DNA from: Alphaproteobacteria bacterium
GTDB taxonomy: Bacteria; Pseudomonadota; Alphaproteobacteria; Rickettsiales; UBA8987
Reading direction: 5' to 3'
Assembly: GCA_030429625.1 (NCBI GenBank)
Contig: JAUIFA010000004.1
Span: forward strand, 309,393-373,392
Length of the DNA stretch: 64,000 nucleotides
The position numbers were made by a program, and so were the translations under genes. This document shows positions 38,317 to 46,761 of the stretch, in pieces; the stretch's first letter is position 1; every line of letters starts with the position of its first letter. The notes beneath the pieces are model-generated. The model made no database searches and was not told the origin of the DNA. It saw nothing but the letters and a program-made list of their open reading frames with translations.

Positions 38317-39276
38317 CTATTTTCCAATTTTTTTGTAAATTTCTTCCTGTGCTAAGGCTATTTCCGGCAAGGAAAGGTTCAAGAAGTTGGCCATTTCCAT
38401 TATGGAATCTATAATAGAAGCGGTTTCCAGACGATTTCCATTTTCATAATCCTGCAGCATAGAAGGTTTAAATTTATCTAGGGTTTTTGCGATATTTATA
38501 TGATCCTGTGTGGTTAATTGCATGGAAATATTGATTTTTTTTGATAAGATTTCCATTTCAGCAATCATTTTTTTAACCCGATGGCCAATGGTTTTATCTT
38601 TTGCCAAAGAACCTGAATCCAGTTCGTAAATAACACTCAAAATATTGAAGGTAATATTCCAGCACAACTTGGTTAAAATTGCGCCCCGAATATTGTCTGT
38701 GGTAGGGTCTTTGAATTTTGCTTGTTGTGCCAGAGCATCCAATTCTTCGATTCGCTGGGAGTTTCTGCCATCCAACTCACCAAAAATTACTTTGGGTGGA
38801 GTCATGGTATTAACTACAGCAGGGGATTCTAGTTTCATACCACCATATGTTAATCCGCCAATAATATTGTGGGTTGGAATAGACTTCTGTAATATTGCAG
38901 TTGGGTCAACGGCCTGAAGGTTAAAGTCTTCAAATATATCCATATTGTTGGTAAACCACCATGGGATTCCGTTGCACATTGGGATGATGATGGTCTCATC
39001 TTGCAATATTTGAGCAATATTTTGTGCAATGGTGGGCAGTTGGTGGGATTTTGTGGTCAGAAAGATTATATCTTGAGCAGGCAGTGTAGCGATATCATCG
39101 CTGTAAGTGAATTGGTAATTCTTGCTCCATTTTGGTGTGTTGCAGGTTAGGCCGTTTGCTTGCAACGCAGCGAGATTGTCTCCTCGTGCAATGAGGCTTA
39201 CATCAGCCACGTCACTAAATCTGACGGCCAATGTGCAGCCAACCGCACCCGCACCGTAAAAACAAATTTTTTTCAT
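38317..39276 (-). CDS. panE: 2-dehydropantoate 2-reductase (ketopantoate reductase)
   Basis: NADPH-dependent reduction of ketopantoate to pantoate for coenzyme A synthesis. 319 residues: dinucleotide motif FYGAGAVGCTLA at 7-18, VIxL-type LTTKSHQL segment, and the catalytic lysine in ILTKLCWNITFNIL. PanE-like paralogues with other substrates are common, so substrate is slightly uncertain. It sits alone between two small minus-strand hypothetical genes. Confidence 0.85.
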   Translation of the reverse strand: MKKICFYGAGAVGCTLAVRFSDVADVSLIARGDNLAALQANGLTCNTPKWSKNYQFTYSDDIATLPAQDIIFLTTKSHQLPTIAQNIAQILQDETIIIPMCNGIPWWFTNNMDIFEDFNLQAVDPTAILQKSIPTHNIIGGLTYGGMKLESPAVVNTMTPPKVIFGELDGRNSQRIEELDALAQQAKFKDPTTDNIRGAILTKLCWNITFNILSVIYELDSGSLAKDKTIGHRVKKMIAEMEILSKKINISMQLTTQDHINIAKTLDKFKPSMLQDYENGNRLETASIIDSIMEMANFLNLSLPEIALAQEEIYKKIGK

Positions 39277-39307
39277 CTGCAGAGTATAGAGCAGAAAAAG
39301 AGAGAAA

Positions 39308-39811
39308 TCAAACCACTATGGAAACTGGTTTAAGATCTTGTGGGGGAATATCTTCTGTATAGCGTAGAGAAAAACTGCTTCGTAACTGATCTGCATTTTC
39401 TAATGCTTTGGTTGCTTGTTGGTGGTATAACTCTCTGAGATTACGTTCGCCATTGCGCTGTTCAAGTTCTCTCATAAAAGAATCAAGGTTTTTTATTTCA
39501 ATGTTTTTAGGTTTGGACTCTATTTCTAACTCAGAATCGTCATCCAAGCCTAGCGTATCGTTTCGTGGTTTTGTATTCAGGCGATATTCTTTTTGGGTTG
39601 ATTCAGAACTCTGTGAGGCAAGAAAGCTGTTAACGGTTTTATCAATGAGTGGATTATTTTTAAGATCATTTTCGGCTTTTATCACCGTTGGAACTGGGGG
39701 CACAATATGTGTGGGTAAAGCTTTAGCTTCAACCACCATATCATTACCCGATATGGCAGACCCAAAAAGTGACGCTGGTGAAGGAGACTGTATAATAGCC
39801 GTTGGATACAT
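39308..39811 (-). CDS. Polar protein of unknown function
   Basis: 167 residues starting MYPTAIIQSPSPASLFGSAI. The middle is rich in Asn, Lys, Glu and Ser with a helical segment near the C-terminus (ELEQRNGERNLRELYHQQAT). It ends DLKPVSIVV. No domain, cysteine or membrane segment recognised. It lies 31 bases upstream of panE on the same strand; the region beyond its start is shared with divergent ntrY. Confidence 0.6.
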   Translation of the reverse strand: MYPTAIIQSPSPASLFGSAISGNDMVVEAKALPTHIVPPVPTVIKAENDLKNNPLIDKTVNSFLASQSSESTQKEYRLNTKPRNDTLGLDDDSELEIESKPKNIEIKNLDSFMRELEQRNGERNLRELYHQQATKALENADQLRSSFSLRYTEDIPPQDLKPVSIVV

Positions 39812-39924
39812 ATCATCCCCCCATTAATGTTCCTATTGTTAATATAGCAAGAATGCAACAGTCTGTCAAACTAAATTAACTCTTTGTTAACCATATTGTT
39901 CATTTCGCTATCATTGATTAGTTT

Positions 39925-39953
39925 TTGACCTTATATATTTTAATGAGTACTAT
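39925..39953 (+). promoter_or_regulatory. Putative sigma70-type promoter for ntrY
   Basis: TTGACC at 39925-39930, a 17-base spacer, and TACTAT at 39948-39953; predicted initiation about 25 bases ahead of the ntrY ATG at 39985. Confidence 0.5.
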
Positions 39954-39984
39954 CATTTAGCATAATGAATTATGGTGTTTTTCA

Positions 39985-42231
39985 ATGGGGAAAGTAACAA
40001 AAAAGCTGGTGATTGCGTGGCGTAAATGGTTTGCGGCAAACGTGGCCTCGATACTGGCTGTGGCAGCTTTCTTTTCGTCCATTGCCACCTATTTTGCGAT
40101 TTCGGACAATTCAAATCCAGCCGAACCACACACCACACTCATTCTGGGCTTATTAAGCATCAATATTATATTTTTGTTGGCGTTGGCAGTGGTTATTGCC
40201 AATAAAATTACCAGCTTGTGGTTGGCACGAAAGCGGGGATCGGTAGGATCAAGATTGCAGGCGCGTATTGTCATTATGTTCAGTCTGGTGTCCATCATTC
40301 CCACAGGAATCGTGGCGGTATTTTCTATTTTCTACTCTATTTTTGTTATACAAGGTTGGTTCAGTGATAGAGTGGGTACGGTTCTTGAGGAATCTGTGAA
40401 GGTTGCTGAGGGGTATGTTGATGAGCATCGTGACAGAATCCGCGCTGATGCATTGACCATTGCCAATTATTTGAATTCACAATATCAGCGTTTTTCCGCC
40501 GATCCAAAGAATTTTGCCCGAGATGTTTCCACTCAGGCAAGGCTTTTGGCATTAAATGAGGCAATGGTGTTTCGTAAAAGCGATTACGATAGTTTTGGTA
40601 GTAATGATGTTATTGCACGTACCCAGCTTAGTTTTTCGCTGGAAAATCAGATTCAGTTTTTAAAGGAAAAAAGGCCAGATTTGCTTGAAAAAGCTGATGA
40701 GGGAGATGTGGTTACGTATATCAGTCCGCATGTGAGTGAGTTGGGAAGTGATAAAATCTTGTCGTTACTGCGGCTGTACCGTTTTAACGATGCCTACCTT
40801 CTTGTTGGCCGGTTTGTAGACAAGAAAGTTCTTGCACACATGGAAAATTCGAAAGGGGCGGTCTATGAATACAGCTTAATCAAACAGCGTTTGACCAGCC
40901 AGCAAGTACAGTTTGGGATTGTTTTTGTTATTGTGGCATTGTTACTCTTGTTTGCTGCTTTATGGGTAGGGATTAGCTTCGCTGGTGAGTTGGTGAACCC
41001 AATTGTTGATTTGATCCGTGGCACCGAGCGCGTGAAGGCGGGGGATTTGGATACAAGGGTTAAAGAAGGTCCAGAAGACGATGAGATTGCTACCCTAAAC
41101 CGTGCTTTTAACCGTATGACTGAGCAGTTGCAAAGGCATAATAGGGAGATGATGGATGTAAATCAGATTATTGATTCACGTAGAAGATTCACCGAAGATG
41201 TGCTTTCTGGGGTGACAGCGGGGATTATTGCGCTGGATTCAAAAAAGACCATAACATTGTACAATAAAACCGCCCCCAATTTGCTTTCAGTAACGAAAAA
41301 ACAACTGCAGGGGAAAAATATTTCCGAGATATTTCCTGAGGCTATCAGATTGCTTGAAGAGGTGATCTATAGCCCGCAGACCATGTTACAGGAAGAAATC
41401 TCCATTGTGCGGAATAATCGACGGTCTGCTTTGTTGGTACGGGTGGTTCGGGAAGAATTCTCCGATAAGCTGGAGGGGTTTATTGTAACCTTTGATGACA
41501 TCACTGAGCTGCAATCGGCTCAGAGAAGTGCGGCATGGGCGGATGTGGCGCGCAGAATTGCCCATGAAATTAAAAATCCCCTCACACCAATACATCTTTC
41601 AACCGAACGTCTGAAGAAGAAATATGGTAAAGATCTCAAAGGAGAAGATGCAGAGTTATTCTACCGTTATCTTGATACGATTTCCCGGCATGTTGGTAAC
41701 ATAGGCAACATTGTGGAGGAATTTGTCAGTTTTGCTCGCATGCCTTCACCAAGTCTGAAGCAGGTGAATCTTATTGATTTGGTTAGGGAGGCATTATTGT
41801 CGCAGGAAACCGCGCATGACGCTATAGAATTTATGTTCCATGCGCCAAAAGAAGATAAAAAATATGTGCCTATATTGGTCAATGGGGATGCCGGACAGAT
41901 ATCACAAGTGTTAACCAATGTGCTGAAAAATTCCGCGGAGGCACTCGAAGAAAAGGATGGTGGGGATAAAAAGATAGAGATAACGATTTCTGAATCAGAC
42001 TATATAAACGTAGAAATTACGGACAACGGAACAGGTTTCCCTGAGGACATTATTAGTCGGGTGACAGAGCCATATGTGACTACCAAAGCAAGAGGTACAG
42101 GGCTTGGCATGGCAATTGTTAGTAAGGTCATGTCAGACCATTATGGACGGGTTAAAATAAGCAACTTACGCAACAAGTCTGAACAGATCATCGGAGCACA
42201 TGTTTTGCTGCAATTCCCTAAGGTGGAATAG
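39985..42231 (+). CDS. ntrY: Nitrogen/redox sensor histidine kinase NtrY
   Basis: 748 residues. Membrane segments near 15-35, 45-70 and 90-115 and another near 305-330, with a periplasmic part between the last two; HAMP domain about 330-385 (GTERVKAGDLDTRVKEGPED); PAS domain about 395-500; HisKA with His527 in RRIAHEIKNPLTPIH; ATPase domain with VLTNVLKNSAEAL and GTGLGMAI. It pairs with NtrX 125 bases downstream. The ntrB-ntrC genes that often precede ntrYX are absent; the upstream neighbour is a divergent hypothetical gene. Confidence 0.95.
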   Translation: MGKVTKKLVIAWRKWFAANVASILAVAAFFSSIATYFAISDNSNPAEPHTTLILGLLSINIIFLLALAVVIANKITSLWLARKRGSVGSRLQARIVIMFSLVSIIPTGIVAVFSIFYSIFVIQGWFSDRVGTVLEESVKVAEGYVDEHRDRIRADALTIANYLNSQYQRFSADPKNFARDVSTQARLLALNEAMVFRKSDYDSFGSNDVIARTQLSFSLENQIQFLKEKRPDLLEKADEGDVVTYISPHVSELGSDKILSLLRLYRFNDAYLLVGRFVDKKVLAHMENSKGAVYEYSLIKQRLTSQQVQFGIVFVIVALLLLFAALWVGISFAGELVNPIVDLIRGTERVKAGDLDTRVKEGPEDDEIATLNRAFNRMTEQLQRHNREMMDVNQIIDSRRRFTEDVLSGVTAGIIALDSKKTITLYNKTAPNLLSVTKKQLQGKNISEIFPEAIRLLEEVIYSPQTMLQEEISIVRNNRRSALLVRVVREEFSDKLEGFIVTFDDITELQSAQRSAAWADVARRIAHEIKNPLTPIHLSTERLKKKYGKDLKGEDAELFYRYLDTISRHVGNIGNIVEEFVSFARMPSPSLKQVNLIDLVREALLSQETAHDAIEFMFHAPKEDKKYVPILVNGDAGQISQVLTNVLKNSAEALEEKDGGDKKIEITISESDYINVEITDNGTGFPEDIISRVTEPYVTTKARGTGLGMAIVSKVMSDHYGRVKISNLRNKSEQIIGAHVLLQFPKVE

Positions 42232-42312
42232 GAAAAGAAGCCTAGTAGCCCATAGGTGGATCAAAAAATATGCATAATTATAAATTTTTTAGTTGTGTTT
42301 TTATCTCATTTG

Positions 42313-42342
42313 TTGCATAAATATCACTATAGTATTTATAGA
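42313..42342 (+). promoter_or_regulatory. Putative sigma70-type promoter for ntrX
   Basis: TTGCAT at 42313-42318, an 18-base spacer and TATAGA at 42337-42342, inside the 125-base ntrY-ntrX gap. The GTG start follows an AGGGG ribosome site. This would let ntrX be expressed independently of ntrY. Confidence 0.4.
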
Positions 42343-42356
42343 TATAGGGGTACTTT

Positions 42357-43751
42357 GTGCTAGACATACTAATAGTTGATGATGAAGCCGATATTCGGGA
42401 TCTGATTTCTGATGTATTTTCGGATGAAGGATATAACACACGTACAGCAAAAAATAGCGTTTCAGCTTTTGAAGCGTTGTCCGAAAAAGTTCCCGATGCA
42501 GTGATTCTGGACATCTGGCTTAAAGACAGTGAGCTTGACGGCTTGGGAATCCTTGAAACAGTACGCCGGAAATATCCCCATGTTCCAGTGGTGATGATCA
42601 GTGGTCATGGTACCATTGAAACAGCGATTACTTCTTTGAAAATCGGTGCATATGATTATTTGGAAAAGCCCTTTAAAGAAGACCGTTTGCTGCATGTTGT
42701 TAAGCGGGCGATTGAAACATCGCATCTGAAAACAGAAAACACCGAACTGAAGGTGCGTATTAACGAACCCAACGTTATGAATGGTACATCATTGGCCATT
42801 ATTCAGCTTATGCAGGCAATTGAAAAGGTTGCGCCTACGGGCAGCCGGGTATTTGTCACGGGTGAGTCGGGTTCAGGCAAAGAAGCGGTGGCAAAGATTA
42901 TACACGATAAATCGCACAGAAAAGCAGGGCCGTTTATTGTGTTAAACACAGCCAATATTTCTTCGGACATGATAGAACATGAACTTTTTGGTACAGAAGA
43001 CAATACCGATATTAATGCTCCTGCGCGCAAGGTCGGTGTGTTTGAGCGAGCCGATGGCGGCACATTGTTCATTGATGAAATTATGGACATTCCGCTACCG
43101 ATTCAAGGTAAGTTTATACGTTTTCTGCAGGATAAAACATTTAAGAGAGTGGGTGGGGAATATCAAATTGAATCGGATGTGCGTGTGATAGCCTCCACCC
43201 ATCAAAACATTGATGACGAGATTGCGGACGGTAATTTGCGTGAAGATCTCTATCACCGTTTAAATGTTGTTCCCATTCATGTTCCGGCGTTAAGAGAGCG
43301 TCGGGAAGACATTCCCATGATTTGTGATTATTTCTTAGCTCATGTGGCTGAGACAATGAAGTTGCCCATGCGTCGAATCTCTGGAGATGCTCTTGCGGCG
43401 CTTCAGGCCTACGACTGGCCGGGGAATATCCGACAGATGAGGAATGTGATTGAGTGGTTGTTGATCATGTGTCCGGGGACAATTGATGATCCGATTACCT
43501 CAACGATGCTGCCTAAGGAGATATTTTCTCTGACTCCGGCAGTGATGGCTCCGGATTTTAATGCGGACATTATGTCCATGAAATTACGTCAGGCACGAGA
43601 AGTGTTTGAAAGACAGTATCTTGTGGCACAGATCAGCCGGTTTGGTGGTAATATCTCCCGCACGGCATCTTTTATTGGTATGGAACGCTCGGCATTGCAC
43701 AGAAAATTGAAATCGCTAAATGTTGGTATTGATGAACCTGTCCCTGCGTAG
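42357..43751 (+). CDS. ntrX: NtrC-family response regulator NtrX, lacking the GAFTGA motif
   Basis: 464 residues: receiver domain with Asp52, AAA+ domain with Walker A TGESGSGKEAVAK (168-180) and Walker B GGTLFIDE (234-241), and a Fis-type helix-turn-helix at the C-terminus (GGNISRTASFIGMERSALHR). Between ELFG (209-212) and RKVGVFE the L1 loop reads TEDNTDINAPA, so the sigma54-contacting GAFTGA sequence is missing. Other alphaproteobacterial NtrX proteins show the same loss, suggesting regulation of sigma70-type promoters rather than sigma54 activation. Start is GTG at 42357. Confidence 0.95.
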   Translation: MLDILIVDDEADIRDLISDVFSDEGYNTRTAKNSVSAFEALSEKVPDAVILDIWLKDSELDGLGILETVRRKYPHVPVVMISGHGTIETAITSLKIGAYDYLEKPFKEDRLLHVVKRAIETSHLKTENTELKVRINEPNVMNGTSLAIIQLMQAIEKVAPTGSRVFVTGESGSGKEAVAKIIHDKSHRKAGPFIVLNTANISSDMIEHELFGTEDNTDINAPARKVGVFERADGGTLFIDEIMDIPLPIQGKFIRFLQDKTFKRVGGEYQIESDVRVIASTHQNIDDEIADGNLREDLYHRLNVVPIHVPALRERREDIPMICDYFLAHVAETMKLPMRRISGDALAALQAYDWPGNIRQMRNVIEWLLIMCPGTIDDPITSTMLPKEIFSLTPAVMAPDFNADIMSMKLRQAREVFERQYLVAQISRFGGNISRTASFIGMERSALHRKLKSLNVGIDEPVPA

Positions 43752-43801
43752 TATATTGCAGAAGATACTATAATTTTATAGAACGATTCAGGGGTATTTT
43801 C

Positions 43802-45181
43802 GTGAAAATAATCATATGTGGTGGTGGACAAGTTGGTGTTGGTATAGCGCGTCAGCTTGCCGGTGAAGGCAATGATGTTACCATTATTGATCCCAACCCT
43901 GAGATAATCCAGAAAATTAATGATACTCTGGATGTTTCGGCCATTCGTGGGGTTCCTTCGCACCCGCCCATTCTAGAATCTGCCGGTGCGGCGGATGCCG
44001 AAATGATCATTGCGGTGACGCTTTCAGATGAAATTAATATGGTGGTGTCTCAGGTGGCACACTCGTTGTTTAATATTCCGGTGAAAATTGCCCGTATCCG
44101 TCACCAGAATTACCTTAATCCGATTTGGAAAGATATGTATCGTCAGGATCACTTGCCTATCGATTACATTATTTCGCCAGAAAAAGAAGTTGCCGATGCC
44201 ATCATCAACCGGTTGCATGTTCCAGGGGCTATGGATTCTATTCCTTTCGGTGGGGAGCGAATGAATGTGGTTGAGGTGCGTTGTATGGATAATTGTCCGC
44301 TGCTTAATGAACCGATCAATCATATTTATGAGAGGTTTGACAATCTTCGGGTTTCCATTTTAGGGATATTGCGCCGTGAAATGCTGATTGTGCCTGACCC
44401 GACTGAGAAAATTCGTGCCGGTGATGAGATATTTTTTGTTGCAGACAGCCAACATCTGTCCAAAGTGATGCCGCTGTTTGGTCATGAGGAAAAGGAAGCC
44501 CACAGGGTATTGATTATTGGTGGAGGGAACATTGGTTTATTTATTGCCAAGGCGTTGGAGAATGAAGATACCGATATTAATGCCAAGGTGATTGAGCTTA
44601 ACACAGACAGGGCAGAGTATATCGCGACAAAACTCGAACATACTACGGTGATCAATGGTAGCTCTTTGGATCAGGAGATTTTATTTGAGGCGAATATTGA
44701 ATCCATAGACACGGTTATTGCAGTGACTAATGGGGACGAGGTTAATATTTTGTCGTCGTTATTATGTAAACAATATGGCGCAAAAATGGCGTTTGCTTTG
44801 ATTAATAACAGCCGTTCTTATAGCTCTCTGGTTGGGTCTTTGGGGGTAGATGTGGTGATTAATCCGCGTGAGATGACGGTTTCAACTATTCTGCAGCATA
44901 TTCGTAAAGGTAAGGTGCGCGCGGCACATTCTATCTGTGGAGGGGTGGCTGAAATTCTTGAAATTGAGGCAGTAAATAATTCCGCCATTGTGGACCGTAC
45001 CATTGCAGATTTACATTTGCCAAGAGGAGTGCGTATCGGCGCGATCTTAAGGCATGATGAGGTGATTGTTCCTGATGATAAAACAACCATTCTTGTGAAT
45101 GATAGAATAATCCTATTGTCTATCACCAGCCAGCTGGCCAAGGTTGATAGAATATTTTCAGCTAAAATCGATTATTTTTAG
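43802..45181 (+). CDS. trkA: Trk potassium uptake regulatory subunit TrkA
   Basis: 459-residue cytoplasmic gating protein of Trk K+ transporters. Two tandem units, each a Rossmann (TrkA-N) domain plus a TrkA-C domain: first IIICGGGQVGVGIARQLAGE, second RVLIIGGGNIGLFIAKALE near residue 233. Length is normal. The start is GTG with AGGGG upstream. No TrkH/TrkG channel gene is in the window. The order ntrY-ntrX-trkA-dat is the familiar alphaproteobacterial one. Confidence 0.96.
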   Translation: MKIIICGGGQVGVGIARQLAGEGNDVTIIDPNPEIIQKINDTLDVSAIRGVPSHPPILESAGAADAEMIIAVTLSDEINMVVSQVAHSLFNIPVKIARIRHQNYLNPIWKDMYRQDHLPIDYIISPEKEVADAIINRLHVPGAMDSIPFGGERMNVVEVRCMDNCPLLNEPINHIYERFDNLRVSILGILRREMLIVPDPTEKIRAGDEIFFVADSQHLSKVMPLFGHEEKEAHRVLIIGGGNIGLFIAKALENEDTDINAKVIELNTDRAEYIATKLEHTTVINGSSLDQEILFEANIESIDTVIAVTNGDEVNILSSLLCKQYGAKMAFALINNSRSYSSLVGSLGVDVVINPREMTVSTILQHIRKGKVRAAHSICGGVAEILEIEAVNNSAIVDRTIADLHLPRGVRIGAILRHDEVIVPDDKTTILVNDRIILLSITSQLAKVDRIFSAKIDYF

Positions 45182-45202
45182 TGCTCAAGGAGAAAAAACA
45201 AC

Positions 45203-46066
45203 ATGCCCATACCTAGATACAGTTATGTGGATGGTCGTTATGTGCTGCACCAATATGCTACGGTGCATATTGAAGATCGGGGCTATTTGTTTTCCGATGG
45301 GGTATATGAGGGGATTAATCTGATCAATGGCAAATTGCTTGAGCCGGAGATGCATTTTGAGCGTCTGGGACATTCCCTTTCTGTGTTGTCAATGAGTGCG
45401 CCGATGAGCGCCAGAGTTATGGAAAGCATTATCTATGAGTTGGCGCGCAGAAATAGAATGAAGAACGGCTTTGTGTATTTGCAGATTACCAGAGGATCTG
45501 CGCGGCGCAACCATGCTTTTCCTGCACCCGAAGCTTGGCCGATTATGGTTATCACCATTCACAGCGACAGGACTCCTCCGCTTGAACAATATGAAAAAGG
45601 GGTCAACGCTTTGACCGCACCGGACATACGTTGGGGCAGAAGGGACGCAAAAACAATCTCTCTTCTACCCAATATATTGGCCAAGCAATATGCAGTGGAG
45701 CGTGACGCTAAAGAGGCATTGCTGGTTGCCAATGATGGATATGTTACAGAAGGCAGTGCATCAAATGCGTTCATTGTCACCAAAGGCGGGACGGTAAAAA
45801 CCCATCCGGAAGATGAAGAAATTTTGGGTGGAATTACGAGGTTTGTGGTTCTGAGTTTGGCGTATAATAATGGCATTGAAATTTGTGAAGAGGCGTTTAC
45901 GCTAGAGGAATTATACGATGCAGAGGAAGTGTTTATCACCAGCACTACGATGGGGGTGATGCCGGTTGTCTGTATAGATGGTAAGAAAATTGCCAGTGGA
46001 AAGGTTGGAAAAACATGTAAGAAACTATACCAGCTTTACCAGCACCATGTTCATCAGAAGTGTTAA
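45203..46066 (+). CDS. dat: D-amino-acid transaminase (class IV, PLP-dependent)
   Basis: 287 residues. Fold-type IV motifs: RGYLFSDGVYEGINLINGKL at the N-terminus, the cofactor-binding Lys150 in WGRRDAKTISLLPNILAKQ, and VTEGSASNAFIVTKGG. The RRDAKTISLLPN form is typical of D-alanine transaminases, which supply D-Glu or D-Ala for peptidoglycan; a branched-chain aminotransferase is less likely. An AAGGAG ribosome site precedes the ATG. It follows trkA by 21 bases; hfq and hflX, the usual next genes, are absent. Confidence 0.92.
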   Translation: MPIPRYSYVDGRYVLHQYATVHIEDRGYLFSDGVYEGINLINGKLLEPEMHFERLGHSLSVLSMSAPMSARVMESIIYELARRNRMKNGFVYLQITRGSARRNHAFPAPEAWPIMVITIHSDRTPPLEQYEKGVNALTAPDIRWGRRDAKTISLLPNILAKQYAVERDAKEALLVANDGYVTEGSASNAFIVTKGGTVKTHPEDEEILGGITRFVVLSLAYNNGIEICEEAFTLEELYDAEEVFITSTTMGVMPVVCIDGKKIASGKVGKTCKKLYQLYQHHVHQKC

Positions 46067-46077
46067 AGATACATATT

Positions 46078-46761
46078 ATGCCTTCAAAAAAACCTGATGT
46101 GATTCTGTTTGACTGGGACAATACGTTGGCCGATACATGGCATATTATCCATAAATCTCTTGAAAAAACGTTCATTCTTATGGGAGAGCAACCACTTACT
46201 TTTGATCAGGTGATGAAAGGGGAGAGAGGTATACACGGTTCGCTGCGCAACTCATTCCCTGTAATTTTTGGTGACAGATGGCAAGAAGCCAGAGAACATT
46301 ATTACAACAGCTTTCTGGAGGTGCATCTTGATGAAATTAAAATCATGCCGGGGGTGGAGAAAACGCTTGAAACACTCTTAGATAAAAATATAGAGCTTTG
46401 TGTGGTAAGCAATAAAACAGGGGATTACCTGCGTGATGAAGTCAAATATCTGGGGCTGGAGCCATACTTTAAGTCCATTATAGGTGCCACCGATGCCAAG
46501 GATGATAAGCCAACCCACCATCCTGTAGAGCTTGCGTTGAAGAAAACATCTGTTATGTATGACAGAGGAAATTATAATGATGCGGTATGGTTTGTCGGCG
46601 ATAGCATTACCGATTTGCAAACTGCTAATAATTCGAATATAGTTGGGTTTTTATACGGTAATAATGCCGATGCGCTGATATACCATAGAGAAAATAATGG
46701 TTCGGATGCCAAACATGCCTACGATCATAAAGAGTTTTTGGGGATAGTAAGGTCGTTATGA
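46078..46761 (+). CDS. HAD-superfamily phosphatase
   Basis: About 227 residues. Motif I FDWDNTLADTW with nucleophile Asp12 and Asp14, a helical cap, motif II VVSNKTGDYL, and motif IV VWFVGDSITDLQTA. The layout is that of phosphoglycolate-phosphatase-like (Gph) enzymes. The substrate cannot be read. The frame is open from 46060, overlapping dat, but the ATG at 46078 is more natural. Its last four bases (ATGA) overlap the start of the AsmA-like gene. Confidence 0.85.
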   Translation: MPSKKPDVILFDWDNTLADTWHIIHKSLEKTFILMGEQPLTFDQVMKGERGIHGSLRNSFPVIFGDRWQEAREHYYNSFLEVHLDEIKIMPGVEKTLETLLDKNIELCVVSNKTGDYLRDEVKYLGLEPYFKSIIGATDAKDDKPTHHPVELALKKTSVMYDRGNYNDAVWFVGDSITDLQTANNSNIVGFLYGNNADALIYHRENNGSDAKHAYDHKEFLGIVRSL

